This document shows, piece by piece, positions 1-9,176 of a stretch of 23,248 nucleotides of DNA (the first letter of the stretch is position 1; every line of letters starts with the position of its first letter). The position numbers and the translations under genes are program-made. Source of the DNA: Gracilariopsis chorda. Lineage: Eukaryota > Rhodophyta > Florideophyceae > Gracilariales > Gracilariaceae. The stretch lies in the NCBI GenBank assembly GCA_003194525.1, contig NBIV01000992.1, forward strand, positions 1-23,248. The letters run 5' to 3'. The notes below the pieces were generated by a model. That model was not told the origin of the DNA. It made no database searches and worked only from the letters and a program-made list of their open reading frames with translations.

Positions 1-3000
1 ACGATCGTGCCAAGGAGGAGTCCGGAAGTGACACGGCTTTGGTCGGTGCGCAGTCACGAAAAGAAGTCCATGGTGTGCTACTACTGTGGTAAGAAGGGGC
101 ATATCCAGAGAAACTGTTTCAAGAGACAACGTGACGAAGCTAGCAAAGAGCAGAGTGCTGCCGCAAACCCAGCTGTGCAGACCGATCTCGGCAACGAGAA
201 ACGAGGTGTGACAGTGACTCTGACTTTGTTTGTCTCATTGCGACAGGTTCTGTGGAAGAAAGTATTCAGTGACTGGATCATTTGACTCTGGTGCCACCGC
301 CCATATGACGTATGACGAGTCCATGTTTGACAGTTATAGCAAAAGAGAGTCTTGCCGGTGTGAGTATCGGCAATGATCGAAGCTGGAGTCTCTTGGTCAT
401 GGCAGTGTTCCACCTCGATCTCGCTGTTGAAGGGCGTAAGAGCAAGTGCCGGTTGGGTGAAGTAGTGCACGTACCGAATTTAAGGTATCATCTGCTGTCA
501 GTATCTGCGATGTGTGACCTGGGTGCGCGAGTGGTGTTTGACAAAACCAAAGTATGTGTATACAAAGGCAACACCATGATCGCCCAGGGCCGTCGCATCA
601 AAGGACTGTACTACCTATGTTACCGCGATTGAAGTACCAGAAGACATGGACAACGCACTTGTGACTGACCTGTCACTATGGCATGCTCGAATGGCTCATG
701 TGAATGTGGATGGTATCAAACATATGGCTCGTAACGGTGTTGTGTCAGGGCTGAATGTGGACTTGAATCAATCGATGGATGTGTGTGACTCTTGTGTAGT
801 GGGAAAATCTACACGTGCTCCAACTCCCAAGCAAGGGGGGAACGGGCTTTGCACCCATTGGACCTAGTGCATTCGGACATTTGTGGTCCAATCCAAGTAG
901 GTTCCTTGGGAGGTTCACACTACTTCGTCACATTCATCGATGATCACTCCCGTTTTTGCTTCTTGTACATGCTCAAGACCAAGGATGAGGTGTTCCACGT
1001 GTTCGTGAAGTGGCTCAAGATGGTTCAAAATCAGAGTGACCGACATGTGAAAACCATTACCGCACGTGAGTCTGTGCTACATGCGTTACGCACAGACAAT
1101 GCTGGTGAATATGTGTCAAAGAAGTTTTCACAAGAGCTTGAACGTCACGGTATTGAACATCAGCGAACGGTGCCTTACAATCCACATCAGAATGGTCTGG
1201 CCGAACGGTTCAACCGAACACTCATGGACTTGGTGAGATCGATGCTGCATCACAAGAAACTGCCAAAGAGCTTCTGGGCTGAAGCATTGAACGTTGCAGT
1301 GTATGTGCGCAATCGAGTCACCTGCAAGGCCCTTCCGAGTGACGTGACACCACTCGAGATGTGGAGTGGATATGAACCTGACTTGAGCAATCTGCGTGTG
1401 TTCGGTAGCCGGTGCTGGTACAAAGTGGTGGACCACAAGCTGAAGAAGCTGGAGCAACGTGCCGTGGAGGCGATCTTTATTGGGTACACAACTGGATCGA
1501 ACGGTTATAAACTGTGGGATGCGCAAAAGAAGAAGGTGGTTGTGTCGAGAGATGTGAGGTTTGACGAATGTAGTGGTTCAGATCAAGGTACTGACCACGT
1601 TGATGATGACGACTATGCTGAGATCGACATCTCGGACAAGCCGAAATCAAACATCACCTCCACCTCTACTACACCCACCGATGCTGCCCAAGTTGAACCC
1701 GCTGCACCAGATACTCCACCAGACGAAGCTTCAGGCAGTGGCCACGATGAGCCCACAGCTGAGACAGAAGTTGAGCCAGACGTACCAGATCCACAACCAC
1801 TTCGGAGATCCACTCGTGAGCGTAGAGCGCCTACCTCGTGGTGGCGCGGCACTGCCCTACTCACTGCCAGTGATGACGTCCCATCCTCATACTCCGATGC
1901 GGTGTCACGTCCTGATTCAAAAGCGTGGACCAAGGCCATGAACAGTGAGTACGAGTCTCTGATGGAGCATGACACATGGGAGTTAGTGCCAAGGCCAGCT
2001 GACAGCAACGTGATATCATCCAAGTGGGTATTTGTGCAAAAATATGAGGCTGGCGACAACGATGAACCGACAGTGAGGTACAAGGCTCGTGTGGTGGCTC
2101 GAGGGTTTCTGCAGATCGAAGTTGTAGACTTCTCCGAGACGTATGCACCAGTGGTCAAATTCACATCCATTAGAATGATTCTGTCCATTGTAGCAGTGCA
2201 GAACTATCATCTGCACCAGATGGATGTGAAGACTGCATTCTTGAATGGCGACCTGGAAGAGACTGTGTACATGGAGCAGCCGGACGGATTCATCAAACCT
2301 GGGAACGAGGACTTGGTATGCCTTCTCAAGAAAGCCATCTATGGGCTACGACAGGCATCAAGGCAGTGGTTTGCAAAGATGTACTTGTTCCTCGTTGGTT
2401 GGATGGGTCTGAAGCCAAACGTCGCAGACGAGTGCGTTTACACCGGAGAGGTACTGGGAGCGCTTGTGATCATTGCTCTTTATGTGGACGACTTGCTCAT
2501 TGCGAGTCCAAGTATGGAGACAATGAATCGCGTAAAGCGTGAACTGTCAAAACGTTTTCAGATGAAGGATCTCAGTGAAGCGCGCATGGTACTTGGGTTC
2601 GAGATCCATCGTGATCGATCCAAAAGACAGCTGTACCTGACACAGTCTGCATACACGCGTAAGGTCTTAGAACGTTTTGGCATGTTGCAGTGCAAACCAA
2701 TGGACACTCCCATGGACTCCGGTGCTGACCTCACTAAGGTAGAAGAGCCTCTGACGAACATCCCGTATCGCCAGGTGATCGGTTGTCTGATGTATCTCTC
2801 TGTTGGCACTCGACCGGACATCTCGTTTGCAGTGTCCAAGCTAGCCAAGTATGTCGAGAAACCTGGAGAGACTCATTGGAAAGCGGTCAAGCGTGTTCTG
2901 CGTTACCTCAATGGCACTCGCTCCCTCGGACTTACTTATGGCTCCACGACTGATACTCAGCTGTATGGATACGTAGACTCTGACTGGGCAGGTGATACAT

Positions 3001-3467
3001 CCAACCGCAAGTCCACCAGTGGGTATGTGTTCATGATGTGCGGTGCTCCTGTGTCTTGGAGCTCGCGCCAACAGGAAGTAGTTGCACTGTCTAGCGCTGA
3101 GGCTGAGTATGTGAGTCTGTGCAGTGGGACGAAGGAAGCGATCTGGCTGAGACGACTGTGGAGTGGCATTGGCAACGCAAGTGGACTACACGTGGATGAG
3201 TCAGTGACGCTAATGGTTGAGCCCACAACTGTGTACGTGGACAACCAAGGTTGCATCGACCTTGCTCGAAATGGAGTTGTGAACAAGCGTACTAAGCACA
3301 TTGATATTCGCTTTCACTTCACCAGAGAGGCTCTACGCGACAAAGCCGTCCAGTTGCAGTACTGTTCCACGAAAGACATGGTTGCCGATATGCTGACAAA
3401 AGCGCTCGGTCGAGTTAAGCTGGCAAGGTTCCGCGGTGACTGTGGCTTGCTCCCCTTAGACCTTTGA
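1..3467 (+). pseudogene. gag-pol: A1 gag-pol polyprotein, 5'-truncated, frameshifted at its left end
   Basis: Copia gag-pol. The first 0.84 kb (zinc knuckle, protease and the HHCC region) is broken by nine 1-nt indels relative to A2, near 60, 206, 266, 282, 354, 378, 409, 620 and 838. From about 842 to the stop at 3465-3467 the frame is open. That part holds the integrase core (HSDICGP, RTDNAGEY, NGLAERFNRT), reverse transcriptase (TAFLNGDL, YVDD) and RNase H (YVDSDWAGD, SSAEAEY, ADMLTKAL). Two coding changes versus A2 touch conserved positions: Gly to Val at 2121-2123 in the RT motif before DFSETYAPV, and Glu to Lys at 3372-3374 near the C-terminus. The indels sit mostly in short homopolymers and may be consensus errors, so the pseudogene status of the first part is uncertain. 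Confidence 0.85.
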
Positions 3468-3477
3468 AGTCAGTGAC

Positions 3478-3487
3478 AGAGGGGGGG
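3478..3487 (+). other. Polypurine tract of A1
   Basis: AGAGGGGGGG lies directly before the 3' LTR, where the RNase H-resistant plus-strand primer is expected. It has seven terminal G, whereas A2 has six at 13443-13448. Confidence 0.85.
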
Positions 3488-4266
3488 TGTTGGCAGTAGT
3501 ACCTGTGCTGTCACTGAAAACCAAATGTTCCGGGGAGCATGGGCTGTTTTAGAGGGTACCTCTGCAAAAGCGCATATGCGCGTGTGCGCGAACCCAACGT
3601 GAAACTGGCTTCTGATTGGCTACTGCAAATGTACATATGCAACGTGGTGCGTACAAGTGGTATGGCATAACTGGATCGGTTGGACACACCCACGTGTCCA
3701 GCTACTACAGTGGTCACAGTGTACGTTGTGTGCAGGGGATACTGATGAAGTGGTTGACAGCTGGTACAAGTGGTACAGCCGTGGTTGGTACAATGGTAAG
3801 GTGCGCATGCACTGTCAACAGGTTTACACATGCACGGGTATATTGATGACGTGGGTGTTGTGTGCATCGCCACATGATGACATGGCACTAACACCACAGG
3901 TTACGTGCGGACTTACCGTAACGTGTTGACTTACCGTGATGTGTTGGCATGTGCTGGCGTGTGTTGGAGTCGTGAATTTGTGCCTTGTCATGGTCATGTG
4001 TATGCACGTAACTATTACAGAACATTGGTGCGTTGGTGTGCGTTGGTGTACTGAGGTTGTGCTGAGCTGGCTATGTCATGTTAGATGATGATTGGTAGTA
4101 TTGAGTGTCCCTGCTTAGTGGTTTAGGTTTTACTTGTAGTTGGTGTTCCCGCGCAATTCGAGTTTAGAGTGGTATATAAGATGTGCCTGAAGGACCTCCA
4201 AGTAAATCCAAGCTAGAGCTGGCGAACTTCCCTTCCATCCCCTCAACTTCCTTTCAACTTTCAACA
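3488..4266 (+). repeat. A1 3' LTR (779 bp)
   Basis: It starts TGTTGGCAG and ends TTTCAACA, giving 5-bp terminal inverted repeats TGTTG/CAACA. The length is identical to both A2 LTRs. I see one difference from the A2 5' LTR (T at 4214 against C at 8108). It contains the distal block shared with family B (3565-3668), a GGACAC/GTGTCC inverted repeat around CACGTG (3682-3699), two tandem 18-bp units beginning GACTTACCGT (3910-3945), the proximal shared block (4084-4140) and a TATA box. The short ORFs crossing it recur only because the LTRs are copies of each other. Confidence 0.95.
4173..4180 (+). promoter_or_regulatory. TATA box of A1 3' LTR
   Basis: TATATAAG lies 86 bp before the LTR end, downstream of the proximal conserved block. 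The same box is at the same place in both A2 LTRs. As a 3' LTR promoter it would fire outward into B1. Confidence 0.6.
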
Positions 4267-4772
4267 GTAGCATTGTGACTTGAGACCAGGAATGCCACGC
4301 GGTGACATCACCCACACATCTTCTTTGAGTTCACCATTAAGGAACGCTGTCTTTATGTCAACCTGTGCAACAAACATCTGCATACACAACATCAGGTACA
4401 GGAACATGCGAACCAAATTGAACGAAACAACTGGTGCATACGTCTCTAAGTAGTCCTGACCATATGTCTGGTGGTTGCCCCCAGCCACTATTCGAGCTCT
4501 AAATCGGTCAACGGAGTCATCTGCGTCACGTTTCACCTTCAGTATGACATGCGTTGGTAGTGGCTCGGACTTTGGTGAGTCATCAGGAATCCATGTAGCC
4601 TTGTATTCTAAAGATGCCAACTCTTCATCAATGGCATTTAGCCATTGCTCGCTTTCAGTTGGGGTGGCAGACAGTGCTTCCTTTAGTGTGGGATCATCAC
4701 TCGTGGTCACCTCAACCTCAGATTTGGCAGTGCCAGCCATATGCCACCAGCGTTGTGGTGCACGCCTTGTGC
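4267..4772 (-). pseudogene. B1: copia reverse-transcriptase fragment
   Basis: A 506-bp internal piece of a family B gag-pol lies between the A1 LTR and the outer edge of the B2 3' LTR. It is open on the minus strand and encodes the start of the RT region (RRAPQRWWHMAG, FRARIVAGGNHQ, ETYAPVVSF, VDIKTAFLNGELKED, SPRGIPGLKS). It aligns to B3 20190-20696 with only a few substitutions by eye, but lacks the three 1-nt insertions seen there in B3. The remainder of this copy should lie outside the window: its C-terminal coding part left of A1, its N-terminal part right of the B2/B3 stack. It must predate both A1 and B2. Confidence 0.88.
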
Positions 4773-4890
4773 TGATGATAGTAATGTTAGTTGGGCTACG
4801 GCGCATCTGTAGAACAAAGAAAGAAGAAAAAGAAGCAGTGAAGGTTGCCAGTCTTGGGGCGAGTTTACTTGGTAGTGCAACTTCAGCGTG

Positions 4891-4897
4891 TTATATA
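4891..4897 (-). promoter_or_regulatory. TATA box of B2 3' LTR
   Basis: On the minus strand this reads TATATAA, about 120 bp before the U5 end of the LTR. It corresponds to TATATAAG at 17620-17627 in the 5' LTR. Confidence 0.55.
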
Positions 4898-4918
4898 GCA
4901 CCTCTACGTCACACTACA

Positions 4919-4975
4919 ACTACAAGAAAACCCTATACCACTAAGTGGGGACACCCAATACTACCAATCATAAAC
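4919..4975 (-). promoter_or_regulatory. Proximal U3 block of B2 3' LTR
   Basis: In sense direction it contains TGATTGGTAGTATTGGGTGT and then CACTTAGTG, just upstream of the TATA box. It aligns well with the same-position block in the family A LTRs (4084-4140, 7978-8034, 14045-14101) and with B2's own 5' LTR (17649-17705). TGATTGG is an inverted CCAAT box. I do not see this block in the B3 LTR. Confidence 0.6.
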
Positions 4976-5372
4976 AAACATAACACAATAAGGGTTGCAC
5001 ACACTGATTACAGCCAAGTACAACCATGCATAACAACATAACAACACATTACAACAATGCAGACCAAGTGAACCAAGTAGCCAGCAACGCACAATAAGTG
5101 AACCGGACACGCCAACAATGTGCCAGCATGTTGCAGCACTGTATAAACACTTACTCGCATTATCATGACAATGACAAAGCACAAATACACATGCCACCGC
5201 ATCCATGTACATACCCTAGGTGTGTTGCGTGCATGGCACGTGCCTGCTTGCACAACCGCACACATGACACACTTCCATATACCTGTAAACCACATGTAGC
5301 CACACATATTCTTCAGTACCATACCCATTCACCTTATGCCAAGTGGCCAGTTCCGTGCCAAGAGCCCATAGA

Positions 5373-5475
5373 ATGCATAACACTTGTAACCAATACGTTG
5401 CATATGAGTGTTTGCAGTAGCCAATCATATGCCCGTTTCACGTTGGGTTTGAGAACACACGCATATGCGCTTTTG
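5373..5475 (-). promoter_or_regulatory. Distal U3 block of B2 3' LTR
   Basis: In sense direction: CAAAAGCGCATATGC, then AACCCAACGTGAAAC, then TGATTGGCTACTGCAAA, then CATATGCAACGT and ACAAGTG. The same order is present in all six LTRs of the window, including those of family A. It probably represents shared promoter or enhancer sequence, though function is inferred from conservation only. Confidence 0.6.
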
Positions 5476-5577
5476 TAAAGCAGGTCCCAAAAACAGCCCT
5501 CCGTTATATGAAACTTTGTTTTCAAGTGTTGCACCATGATGTCCCAGTACTACCCGGCACTCGACTACGTGCTAACA

Positions 5578-7376
5578 TCAACACTCCTCCTCGAGTTCCT
5601 GGGTCAGACCAACCCTATCCATGATCAACTGTGCCATAGCAGGACTAAGTGGTTTAGTGAGTATGTCAGCATCATTGTCCTCACTTGCCACATATTCCAC
5701 AGTTATCACCTTGCTTTTGACCAAGTCTCGGATAAAGTGTATCTTCACGTCAATGTGTTTGGCACGTCCGGAGGGGCAACGCTCACCAATGGCCCATTCA
5801 ATCGCACACTGGTTGTCTGAGCGTAGTGGAGTACTCTCATTAACCGGTATTCCACATTCCTCAAGTACTCGAGATATCCACATTAGCTCTTGACTTGCCA
5901 TCACTAATGCGTAATACTCGGACTCGCCTGTAGACAATGCCACTGATGCCTGCTTACGCGCACCGTAGAAACAAGCACATGACCCAAGTTTGATCATAAA
6001 GCCAGACAAAGACTTGCGATCAGTGGTGTCACCAGCGTAATCAGAGTCTACATAACCATTGAGCAGCAGGTTACCAGGTTGATAAACAAGTCCATGGTGA
6101 GTAGTGCCACGTAAATACCTTAGCACGCGCTTCACCGCTCGATGACAATACCGAGTTGGTGCTTTCTGAAAGCGCGCTAGGATAAGTACGGGTGCCAATA
6201 TGTCCAAACGTGTCCGTAATGCCAGGTACAGCAGAGACCCGATCATCTGCTGATACAACTGGACTTCAAATGGGGACTTGTCCTCCTCCACATCAAGCGA
6301 GGAAAAGAAAGATTCTACCATTGGGCTTCGTGCAGACTTGCTACATTCCAGTCCAAACCGACGTAACATGCCACTGACATACAGCGGCTGTGCTAGTTTT
6401 ACACCTAACAGTTGGCCATTGGAGTCCATGTTCCAGGTTAATTCAACACCAAGATACATTCTGATACGAGTCTCAACACGTAGGTCATACAGAGACTTGA
6501 GCTCCTCCACTATGTGGGAACGTTGTTCAGCAGTTGGCGTAAATATAAGAAGGTCATCTACGTATACCAAGATGTATGCGTATGTGTTACCGGCTAATTT
6601 GCGCCTGAAGACACATGGTGCACTGGGTAATTCTTCAAAACCTATGCCTTTAATGTCTGTGCTGAACTTCGTATGCCATGCCAGATGAGCCTGCTTAAGC
6701 CCATATATAGCCTTTAGCAGTTTATAGCATCGTGACTTGAGACCAGGAATGCCACGCGGTGACATCACCCAAACGTCTTCCTTGAGGTCACCGTTCAGGA
6801 ATGCGGTTTTAATATCCACCTGTGCAACAAACATCTGCATGCACAACATCAGGTACAGGAACATGCGAACCAAGTTGAACGAAACGACTGGTGCGTACGT
6901 CTCTAAGTAGTCCTGACCATATGTCTGGTGGTTGCCTCCAGCCACTATTCGAGCTCGAAATCGGTCAACGGAGTTGTCTGCGTCACGTTTCACCTTCAGA
7001 ATGACATGCGTTGGTAGAGGCGCGGACTTTGGTGAGTCATCCGCAACCCATGTAGCCTTGTCTTCCAAGGATGTGAACTCCTCATCGATAGCATGTAGCC
7101 ATTGCTCTCTTTCAGTTGGGGGTGCGGAGAGTGCTTCCTTGAGTGTGGGATCATCACTCGTGGTAACCTTAACCTCCGATTTGGCCGCGCCAGCCATATG
7201 CCACCAGCGTTGTGGTGCACGCCTAGTGCGACGAGCATAGCGTGACTGTGACTCAGAGTCGAGATTTGCTTGTTCAATGTTCTCTGCATCACTCTCTGAC
7301 CCCTCTTCGTTGCCGGAATTGTGGTCATCAGTAACAATATCTGGTGGTGCAGAGTTAGCAGTCACGTTTACAGGTG
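5578..7376 (-). CDS. gag-pol: B2 Pol, C-terminal half (RT and RNase H), cut off by A2
   Basis: An open frame of about 598 codons is the 3' half of the B2 polyprotein. In order: an acidic linker (SESDAENIEQ), RT entry RRAPQRWWHMAG, RT motifs FRARIVAGGNHQ, ETYAPVVSF and VDIKTAFLNGDLKEDV, the catalytic YVDD (codons at 6553-6564), the hinge GSLLYLALRTRLDI, and RNase H motifs YVDSDYAGD, ALSTGESEYYAL, SDNQCAIEW, KHIDVKIHF and DADILTKPL. The first in-frame Met is at 7365, but the true upstream continuation is at 14228 across A2: with one target copy kept, the phase matches exactly, so A2 split an open frame. The stop (5578-5580) lies inside the LTR and the last Glu codons are the polypurine tract. 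No frameshift is seen here. Confidence 0.92.
5584..5592 (-). other. Polypurine tract of B2 (within coding sequence)
   Basis: On the minus strand GAGGAGGAG immediately precedes the LTR start TGTTGATG. The same bases encode Glu-Glu-Glu at the Pol C-terminus, followed by Cys and a stop supplied by the LTR's TGTTGA. Confidence 0.75.
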
Positions 7377-7381
7377 CCCCA
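7377..7381 (+). repeat. Target-site duplication of A2, left copy
   Basis: CCCCA immediately precedes the A2 5' LTR and is repeated at 14228-14232 immediately after the 3' LTR. Five bp is the usual copia duplication length. Confidence 0.95.
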
Positions 7382-7458
7382 TGTTGGCAGTAGTACCTGT
7401 GCTGTCACTGAAAACCAAATGTTCCGGGGAGCATGGGCTGTTTTAGAGGGTACCTCTG

Positions 7459-7562
7459 CAAAAGCGCATATGCGCGTGTGCGCGAACCCAACGTGAAACT
7501 GGCTTCTGATTGGCTACTGCAAATGTACATATGCAACGTGGTGCGTACAAGTGGTATGGCAT
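7459..7562 (+). promoter_or_regulatory. Distal U3 block of A2 5' LTR
   Basis: The order of pieces is CAAAAGCGCATATGCGC, GAACCCAACGTGAAAC, TGATTGGCTACTGCAAA, CATATGCAACGT, GTACAAGTG. Copies are at 3565-3668 and 13526-13629 in the other A LTRs, and on the minus strand at 5373-5475, 18103-18205 and 18773-18873 in family B LTRs. Conservation between families suggests a bound promoter module; the binding proteins are unknown. Confidence 0.65.
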
Positions 7563-7977
7563 AACTGGATCGGTTGGACACACCCACGTGTCCAGCTACT
7601 ACAGTGGTCACAGTGTACGTTGTGTGCAGGGGATACTGATGAAGTGGTTGACAGCTGGTACAAGTGGTACAGCCGTGGTTGGTACAATGGTAAGGTGCGC
7701 ATGCACTGTCAACAGGTTTACACATGCACGGGTATATTGATGACGTGGGTGTTGTGTGCATCGCCACATGATGACATGGCACTAACACCACAGGTTACGT
7801 GCGGACTTACCGTAACGTGTTGACTTACCGTGATGTGTTGGCATGTGCTGGCGTGTGTTGGAGTCGTGAATTTGTGCCTTGTCATGGTCATGTGTATGCA
7901 CGTAACTATTACAGAACATTGGTGCGTTGGTGTGCGTTGGTGTACTGAGGTTGTGCTGAGCTGGCTATGTCATGTTA

Positions 7978-8034
7978 GATGATGATTGGTAGTATTGAGT
8001 GTCCCTGCTTAGTGGTTTAGGTTTTACTTGTAGT
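7978..8034 (+). promoter_or_regulatory. Proximal U3 block of A2 5' LTR
   Basis: It begins GATGATGATTGGTAGTATTG and ends TTTTACTTGTAGT, about 30 bp upstream of the TATA box. It is strongly similar to the B2 LTRs (4919-4975 and 17649-17705, minus strand) and carries an inverted CCAAT box. Confidence 0.6.
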
Positions 8035-8066
8035 TGGTGTTCCCGCGCAATTCGAGTTTAGAGTGG

Positions 8067-8074
8067 TATATAAG
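8067..8074 (+). promoter_or_regulatory. TATA box driving A2
   Basis: TATATAAG lies 93 bp upstream of the primer site. It is the obvious core promoter for genomic and gag-pol RNA. Confidence 0.7.
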
Positions 8075-8160
8075 ATGTGCCTGAAGGACCTCCAAGTAAA
8101 TCCAAGCCAGAGCTGGCGAACTTCCCTTCCATCCCCTCAACTTCCTTTCAACTTTCAACA

Positions 8161-8175
8161 GGTTATGGGCCCAGC
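8161..8175 (+). other. Primer-binding site: initiator tRNA-Met anticodon arm
   Basis: GGTTATGGGCCCAGC directly follows the LTR. It is the exact complement of GCTGGGCCCATAACC, the anticodon stem-loop of eukaryotic initiator tRNA-Met. This is not the usual match to a tRNA 3' end; it implies priming by an internal end of a cleaved tRNA half, as known for Drosophila copia and yeast Ty5. The tRNA sequence is recalled from general knowledge, not read from this window. Confidence 0.85.
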
Positions 8176-8362
8176 CCCGCTGACCGCTGCCGCTATCCCT
8201 TTCCGTATCGTTCGTCTGTCGCCGCTCTCCCTCACCGCCGTTCATCCGTTTCGCTGTTGTTGCCTCTTTCGTCGTTGCGTCGGGTGTCTTGATCCCATTG
8301 TTGGTCGGTGTTGGTCATTCTCCTTTGGTTTGCGTTCCTCCCTGAGGGCGTTGTGGTGGTAG
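8165..8362 (+). other. Upstream ORF starting in the A2 primer site
   Basis: The primer site contains an ATG at 8165-8167, the complement of the CAU anticodon. It opens a frame of 65 codons that stops well before gag. I find no other ATG between the expected transcription start (about 8100) and this one. The predicted peptide (MGPAPLTAAAIPF...) is Arg/Leu/Cys-rich and resembles nothing I recognise. It may hinder ribosomes from reaching gag 1.2 kb downstream; it is more likely a by-product of the primer site than a functional protein. Confidence 0.4.
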
Positions 8363-9176
8363 TGGTTCGACGTTTACTTCCTATCGTTGTTGAGTTGGGC
8401 CTCCGTTGTTGCCCGTGTTGTCGATCGCTATCTACTTTGTGTGTGACACTCCCTCTATCTTGTGTTTTGGGATCCCCGAGTCGTTTGTCGGGTCGTATCC
8501 GTGAGGTCGAGTCGGTCTAGTTTCGAAGTCTGGGCTCCGTGATCGTGTGCTCAGCAGTTGTTTGTTTTTCGTGTTTCTTAATCATCATCTGGTGTCCAGT
8601 GCGACGAGCGGTTGATCCGGGTTACTTTGGGTGATTCCAGGTATCCGGGGACGTGAGCCTGGCGGCTTGAACCAAAGCGGGTGTACTGTCGAGCGGCTTC
8701 CCACCGGTCCATTTGGACAGATAACGGTGACGGTCGTTAAGACCTGGTAAGTTCAGCGGGTGCATCTGTGGACGGGGTGCCGTGGCGTACTGCGCTGGTG
8801 CGGGTGATTGAATTATTTGTTTTGATCCTGACTGCGTGTCGGGATTCTTGGGCTGTTGCGAAGGTATTCCATAACGAGCTTTTGATCCGTGCATCTGACC
8901 CTTGGGCGTTTGTGCGGGGAGGCGACGTGGCGTAGGCTGACCTCCTTCTTAGGATCAGGCCGCGTGTGACCTTAAGTGGTTGCGCGTTAGCAGCGTACTT
9001 TGGCTGCCATAGTAGCTTCAGTTTCGAGGTCGCGCAAGTTCTTGCAAGAGGCCAGAGAGGGTTATACTTGGTGAAGGCATATCTTGGGTCATTAACCATC
9101 CTCTGGAAGCCTCGTAGAGAGCGACGCATCTTCTCCTTAGACGTAGGAGAGGGAAGACAGAAGAAGACGTCTTGTA

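Larger units (their letters stand above)
1..4266 (+). mobile_element. Copia-type LTR retrotransposon A1, 3' part
   Basis: This is a family A element cut by the left window edge. It begins inside gag, just before the zinc knuckle, and runs through protease, integrase, reverse transcriptase, RNase H, polypurine tract and a full 3' LTR. It matches complete copy A2 (from 9966 onward) almost base for base; downstream of 842 I count only a handful of substitutions in 2.6 kb. It is inserted in B-family fragment B1. The five bases after its LTR (GTAGC, 4267-4271) are the likely right-hand target duplication, because the same site in B3 reads through as uninterrupted sequence. Its 5' LTR and left duplication lie outside the window. 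Confidence 0.95.
4773..5583 (-). repeat. B2 3' LTR (811 bp)
   Basis: In element sense it starts TGTTGATG at 5583 and ends ATCATCA at 4773. It carries the distal block shared with family A (5373-5475), the proximal block (4919-4975) and a TATA box. It has the same length as the 5' LTR over their common 756 bp. By ungapped count the two differ at 71 positions, concentrated toward the U5 end. The pol stop codon lies inside this LTR. Confidence 0.88.
7382..8160 (+). repeat. A2 5' LTR (779 bp)
   Basis: TGTTGGCAG...TTTCAACA. The start is set by the CCCCA duplication and the end by the adjoining primer site. U3 holds the palindrome GCGCATATGCGC (7464-7475), the distal block, tandem 18-bp units (7804-7839), the proximal block and TATATAAG. 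Transcription should start about 25-35 bp after the TATA box, near 8100; the exact site cannot be seen. Confidence 0.97.

Noticed and set aside
1561..2188. ORFs on both strands inside gag-pol (e.g. 191 codons at 1613-2188 and 11575-12150)
   Set aside because: Shadows of the gag-pol frame; they recur only with the element.
3511..3897. 128-codon ORF on the minus strand repeated at 7405 and 13472
   Set aside because: It recurs only because the three LTRs are near-identical copies; low-complexity Cys/Thr/His content and no domain.
8120..8161. Pyrimidine run ending CAG/G at the LTR-primer site junction, like a splice acceptor
   Set aside because: The bases are fixed by the LTR end and primer site; no matching donor or spliced product can be seen.
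8749..8761. AAGTTCAGCGGGT, which resembles the start of reverse-strand 28S/ITS2 sequence
   Set aside because: Only 13 bases match and the surroundings do not; no rRNA here.
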